Shown here piece by piece: positions 35,567 to 43,912 of a stretch of 64,000 nucleotides of DNA. The notes under the pieces were generated by a model. That model had not been told where the DNA came from. It saw nothing but the letters and a program-made list of their open reading frames with translations, and ran no database searches. Each line of letters starts with the position of its first letter. Within the stretch, counting starts at the first letter, position 1. Location: the NCBI RefSeq assembly GCF_037976825.1, contig NZ_CP150269.1:2245501-2309500 (forward strand). Reading direction: 5' to 3'. This stretch comes from Paenibacillus sp. FSL K6-1330. GTDB lineage: Bacteria > Bacillota > Bacilli > Paenibacillales > Paenibacillaceae. Both the position numbers and the translations under genes were made by a program.

Positions 35567-36910
35567 ATGCCATCCGTAGCGTTTTATACGTTGGGTTGCA
35601 AAGTCAATTTTTACGATACCGAGGCCATCTGGCAATACTTCAAAAATGAAGGCTACGACCAGGTGGACTTCGAACAAACCGCAGATGTTTATTTGATTAA
35701 CACCTGTCACGTTACCAATACAGGGGACAAGAAGAGCCGTCAGATGATCAGACGTGCGGTTCGCCGCAATCCCGAGGCCATCGTGGCTGTAACGGGCTGT
35801 TACGCTCAAACCTCGCCTGCAGAAATTCTGGATATCCCGGGTGTGGATCTTGTGATCGGGAACCAGGATCGCGATAAAATCATGGATTTCATCCATGATA
35901 TTGAAAAGACGCGTCAGCCGATTAATGCAGTTCGCAATATTATGAAGACTCGGGTATTTGAGGAAATGGATGTTCCGGATTTTGCGGAACGTACTCGCGC
36001 ATTTCTAAAAATCCAGGACGGATGCAACAACTTCTGTACGTTCTGCATTATCCCTTGGTCCCGCGGTTTGTCACGCAGCCGTGATCCGAAGAGCATCATC
36101 AAGCAGGCGCATCAGCTGGTTGGAGCGGGTTATAAGGAAATCGTGCTGACCGGTATTCACACAGGCGGATACGGAGATGATCTTGAAGATTACAGATTGT
36201 CCGATTTGCTGTGGGATCTTGACCGGGTAGACGGTTTGGAACGGATCCGCATCAGCTCCATCGAAGCAAGCCAGATCGATGAGAAGATGCTGGATGTGTT
36301 GAATCGCTCCAGTAAAATGTGCCGCCATCTTCATATACCGCTGCAAGCGGGGGATGATACGGTACTGAAACGGATGCGCCGTAAATATACAACCGAAGAG
36401 TTCTATAACAAGATGGGCTTGATTCGTCAAGCCATGCCCGATGTGGGCATTACGACGGACGTTATCGTTGGCTTCCCTGGCGAAACCGATGAGATGTTCC
36501 GTAACGGCTATGACTTGATGAAGGCAATTCAGTTCTCCGAGATGCATGTATTCCCGTATTCGAAGCGTACCGGTACGCCGGCAGCTCGGATGGAGGATCA
36601 GGTGGACGAGGAAGTGAAGAATGCACGTGTGCATGATTTGATTGACTTGTCGGAGCAGCTGCAGCTTTCTTATGCTGAACGTTTTGTGGGTCAGATTCTG
36701 GAAGTGATACCGGAGCGCGAGTACAAGGGTGCTCCTAATGGCGGAAAGATGCAGGGTTATAGCGATAATTATCTGCAGCTTGTTTTCAACGGATCGCCTG
36801 ATCTCGAAGGCAAACTGTGCCGCGTAAAAGTAACCAAAGCTGGTGTAAATGAATGCGAGGGCGAACTCCTCAGCGTCATAGATCATGGACTAAAGGCAGC
36901 TGCCCAGTAA
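35567..36910 (+). CDS. mtaB: tRNA ms2t6A37 methylthiotransferase MtaB
   Basis: This 447-residue radical SAM methylthiotransferase adds a thiomethyl group to t6A37 of tRNAs that read ANN codons. The N-terminal UPF0004 domain carries three cysteines (LGCKVNF, NTCHVTN, TGCYAQ) for one cluster. The radical SAM core has CNNFCTFC (about 146-153) and a glycine-rich motif TGIHTGGYG. A C-terminal TRAM domain follows. I start at ATG 35567 with a GGGGGG ribosome site rather than the TTG at 35561. Confidence 0.95.
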   Translation: MPSVAFYTLGCKVNFYDTEAIWQYFKNEGYDQVDFEQTADVYLINTCHVTNTGDKKSRQMIRRAVRRNPEAIVAVTGCYAQTSPAEILDIPGVDLVIGNQDRDKIMDFIHDIEKTRQPINAVRNIMKTRVFEEMDVPDFAERTRAFLKIQDGCNNFCTFCIIPWSRGLSRSRDPKSIIKQAHQLVGAGYKEIVLTGIHTGGYGDDLEDYRLSDLLWDLDRVDGLERIRISSIEASQIDEKMLDVLNRSSKMCRHLHIPLQAGDDTVLKRMRRKYTTEEFYNKMGLIRQAMPDVGITTDVIVGFPGETDEMFRNGYDLMKAIQFSEMHVFPYSKRTGTPAARMEDQVDEEVKNARVHDLIDLSEQLQLSYAERFVGQILEVIPEREYKGAPNGGKMQGYSDNYLQLVFNGSPDLEGKLCRVKVTKAGVNECEGELLSVIDHGLKAAAQ

Positions 36911-36931
36911 TTCCAATAGCGGCCATACCAG

Positions 36932-36973
36932 ACAAGGATTTCATTTCCTGGCTACCGGAAGTGGAATCCTTGT
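36932..36973 (+). other. Long hairpin between mtaB and the Nudix gene
   Basis: ACAAGGATT (36932-36940) pairs with AATCCTTGT (36965-36973). TCATTTCC (36941-36948) pairs with GGAAGTGG (36957-36964), including two G-U pairs, around an eight-base loop. No T run follows, so termination is doubtful. It ends 24 nt before the Nudix start and could modulate its translation. Confidence 0.6.
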
Positions 36974-36996
36974 TGTACATGAAGGAGGAATAGGAC

Positions 36997-37452
36997 ATGA
37001 CATATACACAGATTTCCGCAGGCGGCGTGGTATACCGTCATCATGAAGGGGCGCTTCAGATCCAGCTTATTTTGGACCGTTATGGAAAAACCTCGCTTCC
37101 CAAGGGCAAGATGGAAGCCGGTGAAACCGTCGAGCAGACTGCACTTCGAGAAATTTGCGAGGAGACAGGTATAGTCGGATCCATCACCTCTCCAGTGGAC
37201 ATTATTGCATATAAATACCATCATCCCGAATTCGGCCAGGTGGACAAGGAAGTCCATTACTATCTGGTTAAAGCAGAAAAAGGTAGCTTAAAACCCCAAA
37301 TCGAGGAAATCAACGGCGTGGACTGGTTTGAGCCTTTGGCCGCATGGAGGAAGCAGCGCAGCAACGGATATAACAACAATGATATCATCCTGCGTAAAGC
37401 GCTAATGCTGCTTGAGGTTAGCATTCCTGCGGATGAAGATATGAAACTTTAG
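36997..37452 (+). CDS. Nudix hydrolase
   Basis: This 151-residue protein has a complete Nudix box, Gx5Ex7REUxEExGU, read as GKMEAGETVEQTALREICEETGI split across residues 37-59. Its length and the ISAGGVVYR start resemble nucleotide or diadenosine polyphosphate hydrolases of the MutT/ApfA group; the substrate cannot be told. GAAGGAGGA lies before the ATG at 36997. The stop overlaps the convergent transporter gene by 4 nt. Confidence 0.9.
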   Translation: MTYTQISAGGVVYRHHEGALQIQLILDRYGKTSLPKGKMEAGETVEQTALREICEETGIVGSITSPVDIIAYKYHHPEFGQVDKEVHYYLVKAEKGSLKPQIEEINGVDWFEPLAAWRKQRSNGYNNNDIILRKALMLLEVSIPADEDMKL

Positions 37453-38420
37453 GTCTTTGCCCGCTTGTTCCAGAAGGGCAGATAGCATAGTGGAAGCGCA
37501 ATAAGCGAGCATACGATATTAAATAAGGTTTGCGCATGGGCGATTTGTCCGGCAGGATCCGCCGCTAACCATCCGGATACGGTGGTTAAGCCTGATATGA
37601 ACGGAGTAAAGAGCAGAACACCGCCGATATTCAGCCCCATATGGGACCAGGCCACGAATCGCCCTGCTCGGGTACTGCCAATCGCTGCTATAAGTGCTGT
37701 TGCGCAGGTGCCGACATTGGAGCCCAGAACGATGGCAACGCCGATCTCCGGAGGCAGCGCACCGCTGGCTGCAAGCCCCATAGCCATAGCGATGACAGCT
37801 GCGCTGCTGTGCATCAGAGCAGTCAATATCGTTCCGGCTGCTATACCCCAGAGGACGCTCCGCGAAGCGTGGTCCAGGAACCACTGGAATAAATCGAGGC
37901 TTTGCAGAGTCGGACCAATAGACTGCATGAATTGTATAGCAAGCAGCACCAGTGAGAATCCGGCCACAGCGAGGCATAAAAACTGACTGCGGATCAAATT
38001 GTTTTTTACCTTGTCGTAGCTCGGAGGCACGCGCTCGCTGACGATTACGGCCCCGACCCATAGCATGAGCGAGAGGACAAGCAGAGGCATGGCGGCTTGT
38101 CCAATCTGCAGGCTGATGAGCTCGGTGGTTACCGTTGTGCCGATGTTCGTGCCGAGAATAATGCCCAAAGTACCGGCGAGGCTCAACAATCCGGCATTGG
38201 CGAAACCTATTGCCAGCACGGTAACGGCGGTACTGCTTTGCAGCAGGGCCGTGACCGCTGTGCTGGCGATCATGCCTTTCAGGGGCGTGGATGTCGCTTT
38301 ATGGAGCCACTTATGCAACAGCGGACCGGCCCAGCGTTGGAGCGCAACCTCCATGACCTTCATGCCGAACAGGAACAGGACAAGACCATAACAGATGGGA
38401 AACCAGAGTGAGGATAGCAT
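37449..38420 (-). CDS. yqeW: Na/Pi-cotransporter family membrane protein (YqeW-like)
   Basis: This 323-residue polytopic transporter has the duplicated QSSTA-type repeats of the NptA/Na-phosphate cotransporter family: LLQSSTAVTVLAIGFANAGLL (about 59-79) and LMHSSAAVIAMAMGLAASGAL (about 200-220). At least eight hydrophobic segments follow one another. The C-terminal PhoU domain of larger members is missing. B. subtilis has yqeW at this place between mtaB and rpsU, so I use that symbol; here the gene is on the opposite strand. AAAAGGAGA precedes the ATG. Confidence 0.88.
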   Translation of the reverse strand: MLSSLWFPICYGLVLFLFGMKVMEVALQRWAGPLLHKWLHKATSTPLKGMIASTAVTALLQSSTAVTVLAIGFANAGLLSLAGTLGIILGTNIGTTVTTELISLQIGQAAMPLLVLSLMLWVGAVIVSERVPPSYDKVKNNLIRSQFLCLAVAGFSLVLLAIQFMQSIGPTLQSLDLFQWFLDHASRSVLWGIAAGTILTALMHSSAAVIAMAMGLAASGALPPEIGVAIVLGSNVGTCATALIAAIGSTRAGRFVAWSHMGLNIGGVLLFTPFISGLTTVSGWLAADPAGQIAHAQTLFNIVCSLIALPLCYLPFWNKRAKT

Positions 38421-38463
38421 GATGTTCTCCTTTTAGAGGTTGTTCAAAAAGCTCTCTTTTGAT

Positions 38464-38565
38464 AAGAAAACCAATCGAGGCCAATCAAGGATGAGCGACC
38501 GCGATTAGGTTTTCTTGCGATATAGAATTTCATCAGCTCTGCTGATAACGAATAAATTCTATATC
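38464..38565. repeat. Two nested-free hairpins in the gap before the rRNA methyltransferase
   Basis: The 276-base gap 38421-38696 holds no gene. It contains two strong inverted repeats. AAGAAAACCAATCG (38464-38477) pairs with 38502-38516 with one bulge. GATATAGAATTT (38519-38530) pairs with AAATTCTATATC (38554-38565) around a perfect inner ATCAGC/GCTGAT hairpin. The neighbouring GAGGTTGTTCAAAAAG start and this paired layout suggest an intergenic repeat family, but there is no second copy in the window. Confidence 0.5.
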
Positions 38566-38696
38566 TAACACGAAGTGAATCAGGAAAGTCACTCAGCATC
38601 GAATCGATAGACTTTTATCTTAATTACGTATATGACCCTTGGTGGACATGCATGCCTATTGAAATGGCCAGGGGATAACTTAAGGAGTGAAATAAC

Positions 38697-40070
38697 GTGC
38701 CATCGGTAATTTTGGAGCGCAGTCGAAAAAAGAGACTGGAGCAGGGGCATCCCTGGGTTTATAAAAGCGAGATTGCCTCTGTCGAGGGTGAACCCAAGCC
38801 GGGTGATATCGTATCGGTATTAAACCATCAAGGCCGTTTTCTCGCTTCCGGTTATTACAACCCGCAATCTCAAATCACCGTACGCACCGTTTCGTATGAG
38901 CCGGTTGAGACGATGGACAAGACCTTTTTTGCCGCCAGGTTTCAGGAATGCCTGAAACACAGGGAACGGTTTATCGGAGATGAGAACGCCTACCGGCTGG
39001 TATATGGCGAGGCGGATTTTCTGCCAGGGCTGATTGTGGACCGGTTTGATGACGTACTGGTCATCCAGCTGCTGACGCTGGGCATGGATCGCTGCCGTGA
39101 GGATATCGTGAACGCGCTTGTCGAGGTGGTCCAGCCAAAAGGAATCTATGAACGAAGCGATGTATCCATCCGGGAATTGGAAGGTCTGGAACAGCGCACG
39201 GGTATTCTCTACGGGAAGTGTCCTCGCCACGTGACGGTGACGGAGAACGGCTTGAAGATCAAAGTGGATATTGAAGAAGGTCAGAAGACGGGATATTTCT
39301 TTGATCAGCGCGAGAACCGGGCATCCATAAAACCGTTAATGAAGGGTTGGGGAGACCGCAGCGGGATCGCGCTTCAGACTGTGGAACGGGACGGTGAGAT
39401 GAAGTCCTTGCCGGTGAACAAAAGCGGAAAAGAAGTCACGTTTCCCTATTGGGACGGTGCTACGGTGCTGGAGTGCTTTTCGCATACGGGCAGTTTCACG
39501 CTGCACGCATGCCTTTATGGGGCCAAGAAAGTAACCTGTCTTGACATATCGGAGCATGCTATCGAAAGCGCCAAAGAGAATGTGGAATTGAACGGATTCC
39601 AGGATCGCGTGGAGTTTGTAGTGGACGATGCTTTCCAATATTTGCGCAACCAGGTAAAAGGCTTGGAAGAACGTGAGCAGCGTGCGCAAGGGGATCAGAA
39701 AGTGGATACCTCCAAACCGCTGACCGCGGGAGGTGGACGTTCCTGGGATGTGGTCATTCTGGACCCGCCGGCGTTTGCCAAAACCAGGTCTGCTGTCAAG
39801 GGAGCTTGCCGGGGATATAAGGACATCAACCTTCATGGAATGAAACTGGTGAATGAGGGCGGTTATTTGGTTACGGCAAGCTGCTCGTACCATATGCGGC
39901 CGGATTTGTTCCTGGAGACGATTCAGGATGCTGCAAAAGATGCCGGCAAAATTCTAAGACTCGTGGAATGGCGTGCGGCTGGCAAGGATCACCCGCAAAT
40001 TCTCGGGGTCGATGAGGGGCATTATTTGAAATTTGCCGTGTTTGAAGTGCGCAGCAAATCAAAGCTGTAA
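38697..40070 (+). CDS. RlmI-type class I SAM-dependent rRNA methyltransferase
   Basis: This 457-residue protein has an N-terminal PUA domain (VILERSRKKRLEQGHPWVYKSEI, residues 3-25), a middle EEHEE-like domain, and a Rossmann methyltransferase. The methyltransferase has VLECFSHTGSFTLHA (about 259-273), the post-I aspartate of CLDISEHAIES, and the catalytic-type motif ILDPPAFAKTRS (about 353-364). These mark 23S rRNA m5C methyltransferases of the RlmI/RlmO group. It is about 60 residues longer than usual because of two insertions (about 218-255 and 323-347). It starts at GTG 38697 with TAAGGAGTGA upstream. The exact rRNA position is unknown. Confidence 0.87.
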   Translation: MPSVILERSRKKRLEQGHPWVYKSEIASVEGEPKPGDIVSVLNHQGRFLASGYYNPQSQITVRTVSYEPVETMDKTFFAARFQECLKHRERFIGDENAYRLVYGEADFLPGLIVDRFDDVLVIQLLTLGMDRCREDIVNALVEVVQPKGIYERSDVSIRELEGLEQRTGILYGKCPRHVTVTENGLKIKVDIEEGQKTGYFFDQRENRASIKPLMKGWGDRSGIALQTVERDGEMKSLPVNKSGKEVTFPYWDGATVLECFSHTGSFTLHACLYGAKKVTCLDISEHAIESAKENVELNGFQDRVEFVVDDAFQYLRNQVKGLEEREQRAQGDQKVDTSKPLTAGGGRSWDVVILDPPAFAKTRSAVKGACRGYKDINLHGMKLVNEGGYLVTASCSYHMRPDLFLETIQDAAKDAGKILRLVEWRAAGKDHPQILGVDEGHYLKFAVFEVRSKSKL

Positions 40071-40097
40071 ACTGCCACAGCTATAGCGGTTGATGCG

Positions 40098-40146
40098 AAG
40101 GATTTTGCCATGGTGGGTAAACCACGATGGCAGGATCCTTTTTTGT
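40098..40146 (+). terminator. Terminator after the rRNA methyltransferase
   Basis: AAGGAT/ATCCTT (40098-40103/40135-40140) and an inner GCCAT/ATGGC with GTGG/CCAC form a stem followed by six T. It closes the methyltransferase unit before addB. Confidence 0.85.
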
Positions 40147-40179
40147 ATGTCCGCAATATTTTGGAATGGGAATGAAATC

Positions 40180-40217
40180 CAAACGTATGTTCCATCAAAC
40201 GATACTTATGCTATACT
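40180..40217 (+). promoter_or_regulatory. Promoter of addBA-sbcDC with a LexA-type box
   Basis: CAAACGTATGTTCC (40180-40193) matches the Bacillus LexA/DinR consensus CGAACRNRYGTTYC at 13 of 14 positions. A -10 element TATACT (40212-40217) follows, with the box covering the expected -35 region (40189-40194). Bound LexA would block RNA polymerase. The leader to addB is about 158 nt, with no other obvious promoter. Confidence 0.7.
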
Positions 40218-40381
40218 AGTAATCAACATCTTTTTTGATAGACAACGAACCAAAACGTGGATTTCATATGAATTTTGATACATTTGACTTATAGATTCAA
40301 GGGCATGATTTCACCGGAAGTGCAGCTTGTTTTGAAGGGTGAAGGAGTCCCTTTCGAAAGACGATGTAAAGGGGGCATAGC

Positions 40382-43300
40382 ATGAGCATTCAATTTGTTA
40401 TCGGCAGGTCGGGCAGCGGCAAGAGCACGTCGATCCGCCAAGAGATGATCGAGCGATTGGAGCAAGATCCCAGGGGGAATCCGATGATACTGATCGTTCC
40501 CGAACAAGGGTCCTATGAAGCAGAGCATGCACTCGTTAATGCGGGAGGCATTCGCGGGATAATGCGCGCGCAAGTGCTTAGTTTCCGTCGACTGGCTTAC
40601 CGCGTCATGCAGGAAAGCGGCGGGGCCGCAAAGGTGGCGATCAGTGAAGAAGGCAAGCGCATGCTGCTGTACAAAATTTTACGGAGGCGCAAAGAAGAGC
40701 TCCAATTGTTCGGTGCTTCGGGAGAGCAGCATGGTTTTGTCGGTAAGCTGAGCGAGTTGTATACGGAAATGAAGCGCTATTGCATTGACGCATCCTGCGT
40801 AGAGGAGCAGCTGGGACAGATGATATCTGGCTCCGGGAATTCACCGATACTTCGGCGCAAGCTGGAGGACATCGTAACGGTCTTTCATGATTTTGAGCTT
40901 GAGATTTCACGGTTCTACATGGATGAGGAAGATACGCTGGCCTCATTAGCAGCGGGAGTGACCCAATCGGACTATATCAAGCGCGCCGACATTTGGATCG
41001 ATGGTTTCCATGGTTTTACGCCGCAGGAGTACCGGGTGCTCCGGGAAATTATGGCCCATGCCAACCATGTAACGATTGCGTTGACACTGGACAAGCCTTA
41101 TACGAACGGCAATGTTCCGCATGAGCTGGATCTCTTTCATCCTACCGCAGTGACGTACATAAAGCTTAAAGGCATTGCTGATGAGATGGGGTTGGATATG
41201 GAGCATCGTATTCTGCAACCCGATGTTCTTCCACGGTTTCAAGAATCCCCTTTGCTTGCCCACCTCGAGCGCGGTTATGATCGGAAGAAACGTTGGACGG
41301 AAGCTGCCCGAGATGGAAATACAGTAAGCAATCCGGACGGCAGCAGGACAGGTCTTCTTCTGCATTCTGCCAGTCACCGCCGGGCTGAAATCGAAGGAGC
41401 TTTACGTGAAATGGTTCGTCTCGCCCGGGAAGAAAGAGCACGATACCGGGAAATGGCCGTGTTTGTCCGGAATATGGGAGAATATGAGCACCTGATAGGT
41501 CCTTTGTTCAAGGAACACGGTGTTCCTTATTTTCTTGATCAGAAGCGGAGCGAGTTGCACCATCCGCTGGTCGAATTTATTCGATCTGCTCTTGATGTCA
41601 TTGGACGCCGCTGGCGTTACGAGGACGTATTCCGCTGCGTGAAGACGGATCTGCTGCTGCCGCTGGACGGTTCGCTTACCCGTGAGGACATGGATCGTCT
41701 GGAGAACCACGTGCTGGCTTCCGGAATTCAGGGTTCGCGCTGGACGGATGGCCGCCCGTGGAGGGGAATTCCAAGCCTCTCATTAGAGGATGGCGAGAGT
41801 GAGGTGCGCAATCCGGATGGTATGCAGGCGATTGAGTATGCCAGAAAGGTGATTACGGAGCCGCTGCATGCGTTTGAGAAGCGGATGAAAAAGGCAACGA
41901 GTGCAATGGATCAGAGCACTGCAGTCTATCGGCTTCTGGAGGAAACCGCTGTTCCCGAAAAGCTGGAGCTGTTAAGCCGCGCTGCTCTGGATGCCGGGCG
42001 TCCTGAGGAAGCGAGGGAGCATCGCCAGGTATGGGGGGCTGTGCTTGACCTGCTCGACCAGATTGTGGAGATGATGGGTGCGGAGAAGCTCAGCACCGAA
42101 TTGTTCACGGGCGTGCTGGGCACGGGACTTACGGAGATGAAAATGGCTCTGGTGCCTCCATCTCTGGATCAAGTGCTGATCGGCAGCATGGATCGGACAC
42201 GGACGGGCGGGGTGAAATATGCTTTTCTGCTCGGCATTAACGATGGTGTACTCCCAGCCCAGTTTAAGGACGATGGGATCCTGACAGAACCGGAGCGTGT
42301 TCAGCTCGAAGACCGTGGATTGGAGCTTGCTCCAAGCATATCCCGAAGACTGCTGGATGAACGGTTCCTGATTTATAATGCTCTGACTTCGGCCAGCAAG
42401 CAGCTTTGGGTCAGCTATCCTGCGGCAGATGATGAAGGCAAGACGTTACTGCCATCCGAGGTCATCCGCCATTTGAAGCTGATGTTTCAGATGGAAGAGG
42501 TGCCTTTGTTTCCAAGACCGCATGCCGGGCAATCAGCCTGCGAGCAGGAGCATTATGCGTCACGTCCTAATAAGACGTTGGCTTACTTGACGGGTCGGCT
42601 ACGGGACTGGAGAAATGGAGAGGAGATTCCGAACATTTGGTGGCATGTGTACAATTGGTACGCGGAACGGCCGGATTTAAGGTCGCGTCTTTCTTCGATG
42701 CTCTCGTCCTTGTCTTACCGGAATGAAGCCCGGCCACTTAAGCAGGAAACGAGCAGGCAGTTGTACGGAACGAAGCTGCGGACAAGCGTATCTCGGATGG
42801 AGCGCTTTGTTGCGTGCCCGTTTTCCCATTTTGCCTCCCATGGATTGAAGCTGAGAGAACGGCAGCTGTACCGTCTTCAGGCTCCTGACATCGGACAGCT
42901 ATTTCATGCTGCCTTGAGCAGCATGGCCATGAAGTTTCAATCCCAGCATCGAAGCTGGGGAGACCTGACCGCGGAGGAATGCTTGCGCGAGGCGGAAGCG
43001 ACCGTCGATCGGCTTGCTCCCATGCTGCAGGGTGAAATCCTGCTTAGCTCCAAGCGATATGGATATATTTCGCGCAAGCTGAAAAATATCGTGGGCAGAG
43101 CATCCGTGATTCTGGGTGAACAAGCAAGGCGCGGCAAATTCGAGCCGATCGGTCTTGAGCTTGATTTCGGTCCAGGGAAGCCGCTGCCACCCCTGACGTT
43201 TGAATTGCCGAACGGGGTCAAGATGGAGATTGTCGGGCGCATTGACCGGGTCGACATGGCACGCGGAGAGCATGGGATCATGCTTCGGGTCATCGATTAT

Positions 43301-43912
43301 AAATCCAGCCAGAAGGATCTGCGATTGCATGAGGTCTATTACGGATTATCCCTGCAGATGCTGACCTATCTGGACGTGTTGCTGACGTTTGCGGAGGACT
43401 GGCTCGGTGAACAGGCTTTGCCTGCGGGAACCTTGTATTTCCACGTTCATGATCCAGTTCTGCAATCTGCAAACGGCATGACGCCGGAGCAGGCGGCAGA
43501 GGAGCTGCTCAAACGTTACAAAATGAAGGGCTTGCTGCTGGCAGACCGCGAAGCGGTTTCCCTCATGGATTCTTTCCTTGAAAAAGGACACTCGGCTATT
43601 CTGCCTGTCGCCGTCAAAACGGACGGAAGCTTCTACAGCAGCGCAGCCGTGGCAACACCTGACCAGTGGGAGACCTTGTTGTCCGCCGTGCGGGAGAATA
43701 TGCTGAATATCGGCTCCAGAATTACGGGGGGCGATGTCGCGATTGTGCCGTACCGGATTCAGCAGGAGACCGCCTGCACGTACTGTTCCTTCCGGCCTGT
43801 ATGCCAGTTCGACGACGCAATTGAGGGCAGCGAATATCAGCTGCTGGGTAAACCGGGTAAAGATCAGGTTTGGGATATGCTTGGACATCCGAAGGGAGGA
43901 GAGAGCCGGTGA
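40382..43912 (+). CDS. addB: AddAB helicase-nuclease subunit AddB
   Basis: This 1176-residue protein is the AddB subunit of the enzyme that processes DNA double-strand ends and loads RecA at Chi. A Walker A motif GRSGSGKST lies at residues 8-16. The C-terminal RecB-like nuclease has RVIDYKSSQKDL (about 969-980). Four cysteines expected to hold a 4Fe-4S cluster are at about 812 (VACPFSHF) and 1132-1141 (CTYCSFRPVC). AddB in B. subtilis is 1166 residues. AAAGGGGG precedes the ATG. It is the first gene of addB-addA-sbcD-sbcC. Confidence 0.97.
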   Translation: MSIQFVIGRSGSGKSTSIRQEMIERLEQDPRGNPMILIVPEQGSYEAEHALVNAGGIRGIMRAQVLSFRRLAYRVMQESGGAAKVAISEEGKRMLLYKILRRRKEELQLFGASGEQHGFVGKLSELYTEMKRYCIDASCVEEQLGQMISGSGNSPILRRKLEDIVTVFHDFELEISRFYMDEEDTLASLAAGVTQSDYIKRADIWIDGFHGFTPQEYRVLREIMAHANHVTIALTLDKPYTNGNVPHELDLFHPTAVTYIKLKGIADEMGLDMEHRILQPDVLPRFQESPLLAHLERGYDRKKRWTEAARDGNTVSNPDGSRTGLLLHSASHRRAEIEGALREMVRLAREERARYREMAVFVRNMGEYEHLIGPLFKEHGVPYFLDQKRSELHHPLVEFIRSALDVIGRRWRYEDVFRCVKTDLLLPLDGSLTREDMDRLENHVLASGIQGSRWTDGRPWRGIPSLSLEDGESEVRNPDGMQAIEYARKVITEPLHAFEKRMKKATSAMDQSTAVYRLLEETAVPEKLELLSRAALDAGRPEEAREHRQVWGAVLDLLDQIVEMMGAEKLSTELFTGVLGTGLTEMKMALVPPSLDQVLIGSMDRTRTGGVKYAFLLGINDGVLPAQFKDDGILTEPERVQLEDRGLELAPSISRRLLDERFLIYNALTSASKQLWVSYPAADDEGKTLLPSEVIRHLKLMFQMEEVPLFPRPHAGQSACEQEHYASRPNKTLAYLTGRLRDWRNGEEIPNIWWHVYNWYAERPDLRSRLSSMLSSLSYRNEARPLKQETSRQLYGTKLRTSVSRMERFVACPFSHFASHGLKLRERQLYRLQAPDIGQLFHAALSSMAMKFQSQHRSWGDLTAEECLREAEATVDRLAPMLQGEILLSSKRYGYISRKLKNIVGRASVILGEQARRGKFEPIGLELDFGPGKPLPPLTFELPNGVKMEIVGRIDRVDMARGEHGIMLRVIDYKSSQKDLRLHEVYYGLSLQMLTYLDVLLTFAEDWLGEQALPAGTLYFHVHDPVLQSANGMTPEQAAEELLKRYKMKGLLLADREAVSLMDSFLEKGHSAILPVAVKTDGSFYSSAAVATPDQWETLLSAVRENMLNIGSRITGGDVAIVPYRIQQETACTYCSFRPVCQFDDAIEGSEYQLLGKPGKDQVWDMLGHPKGGESR

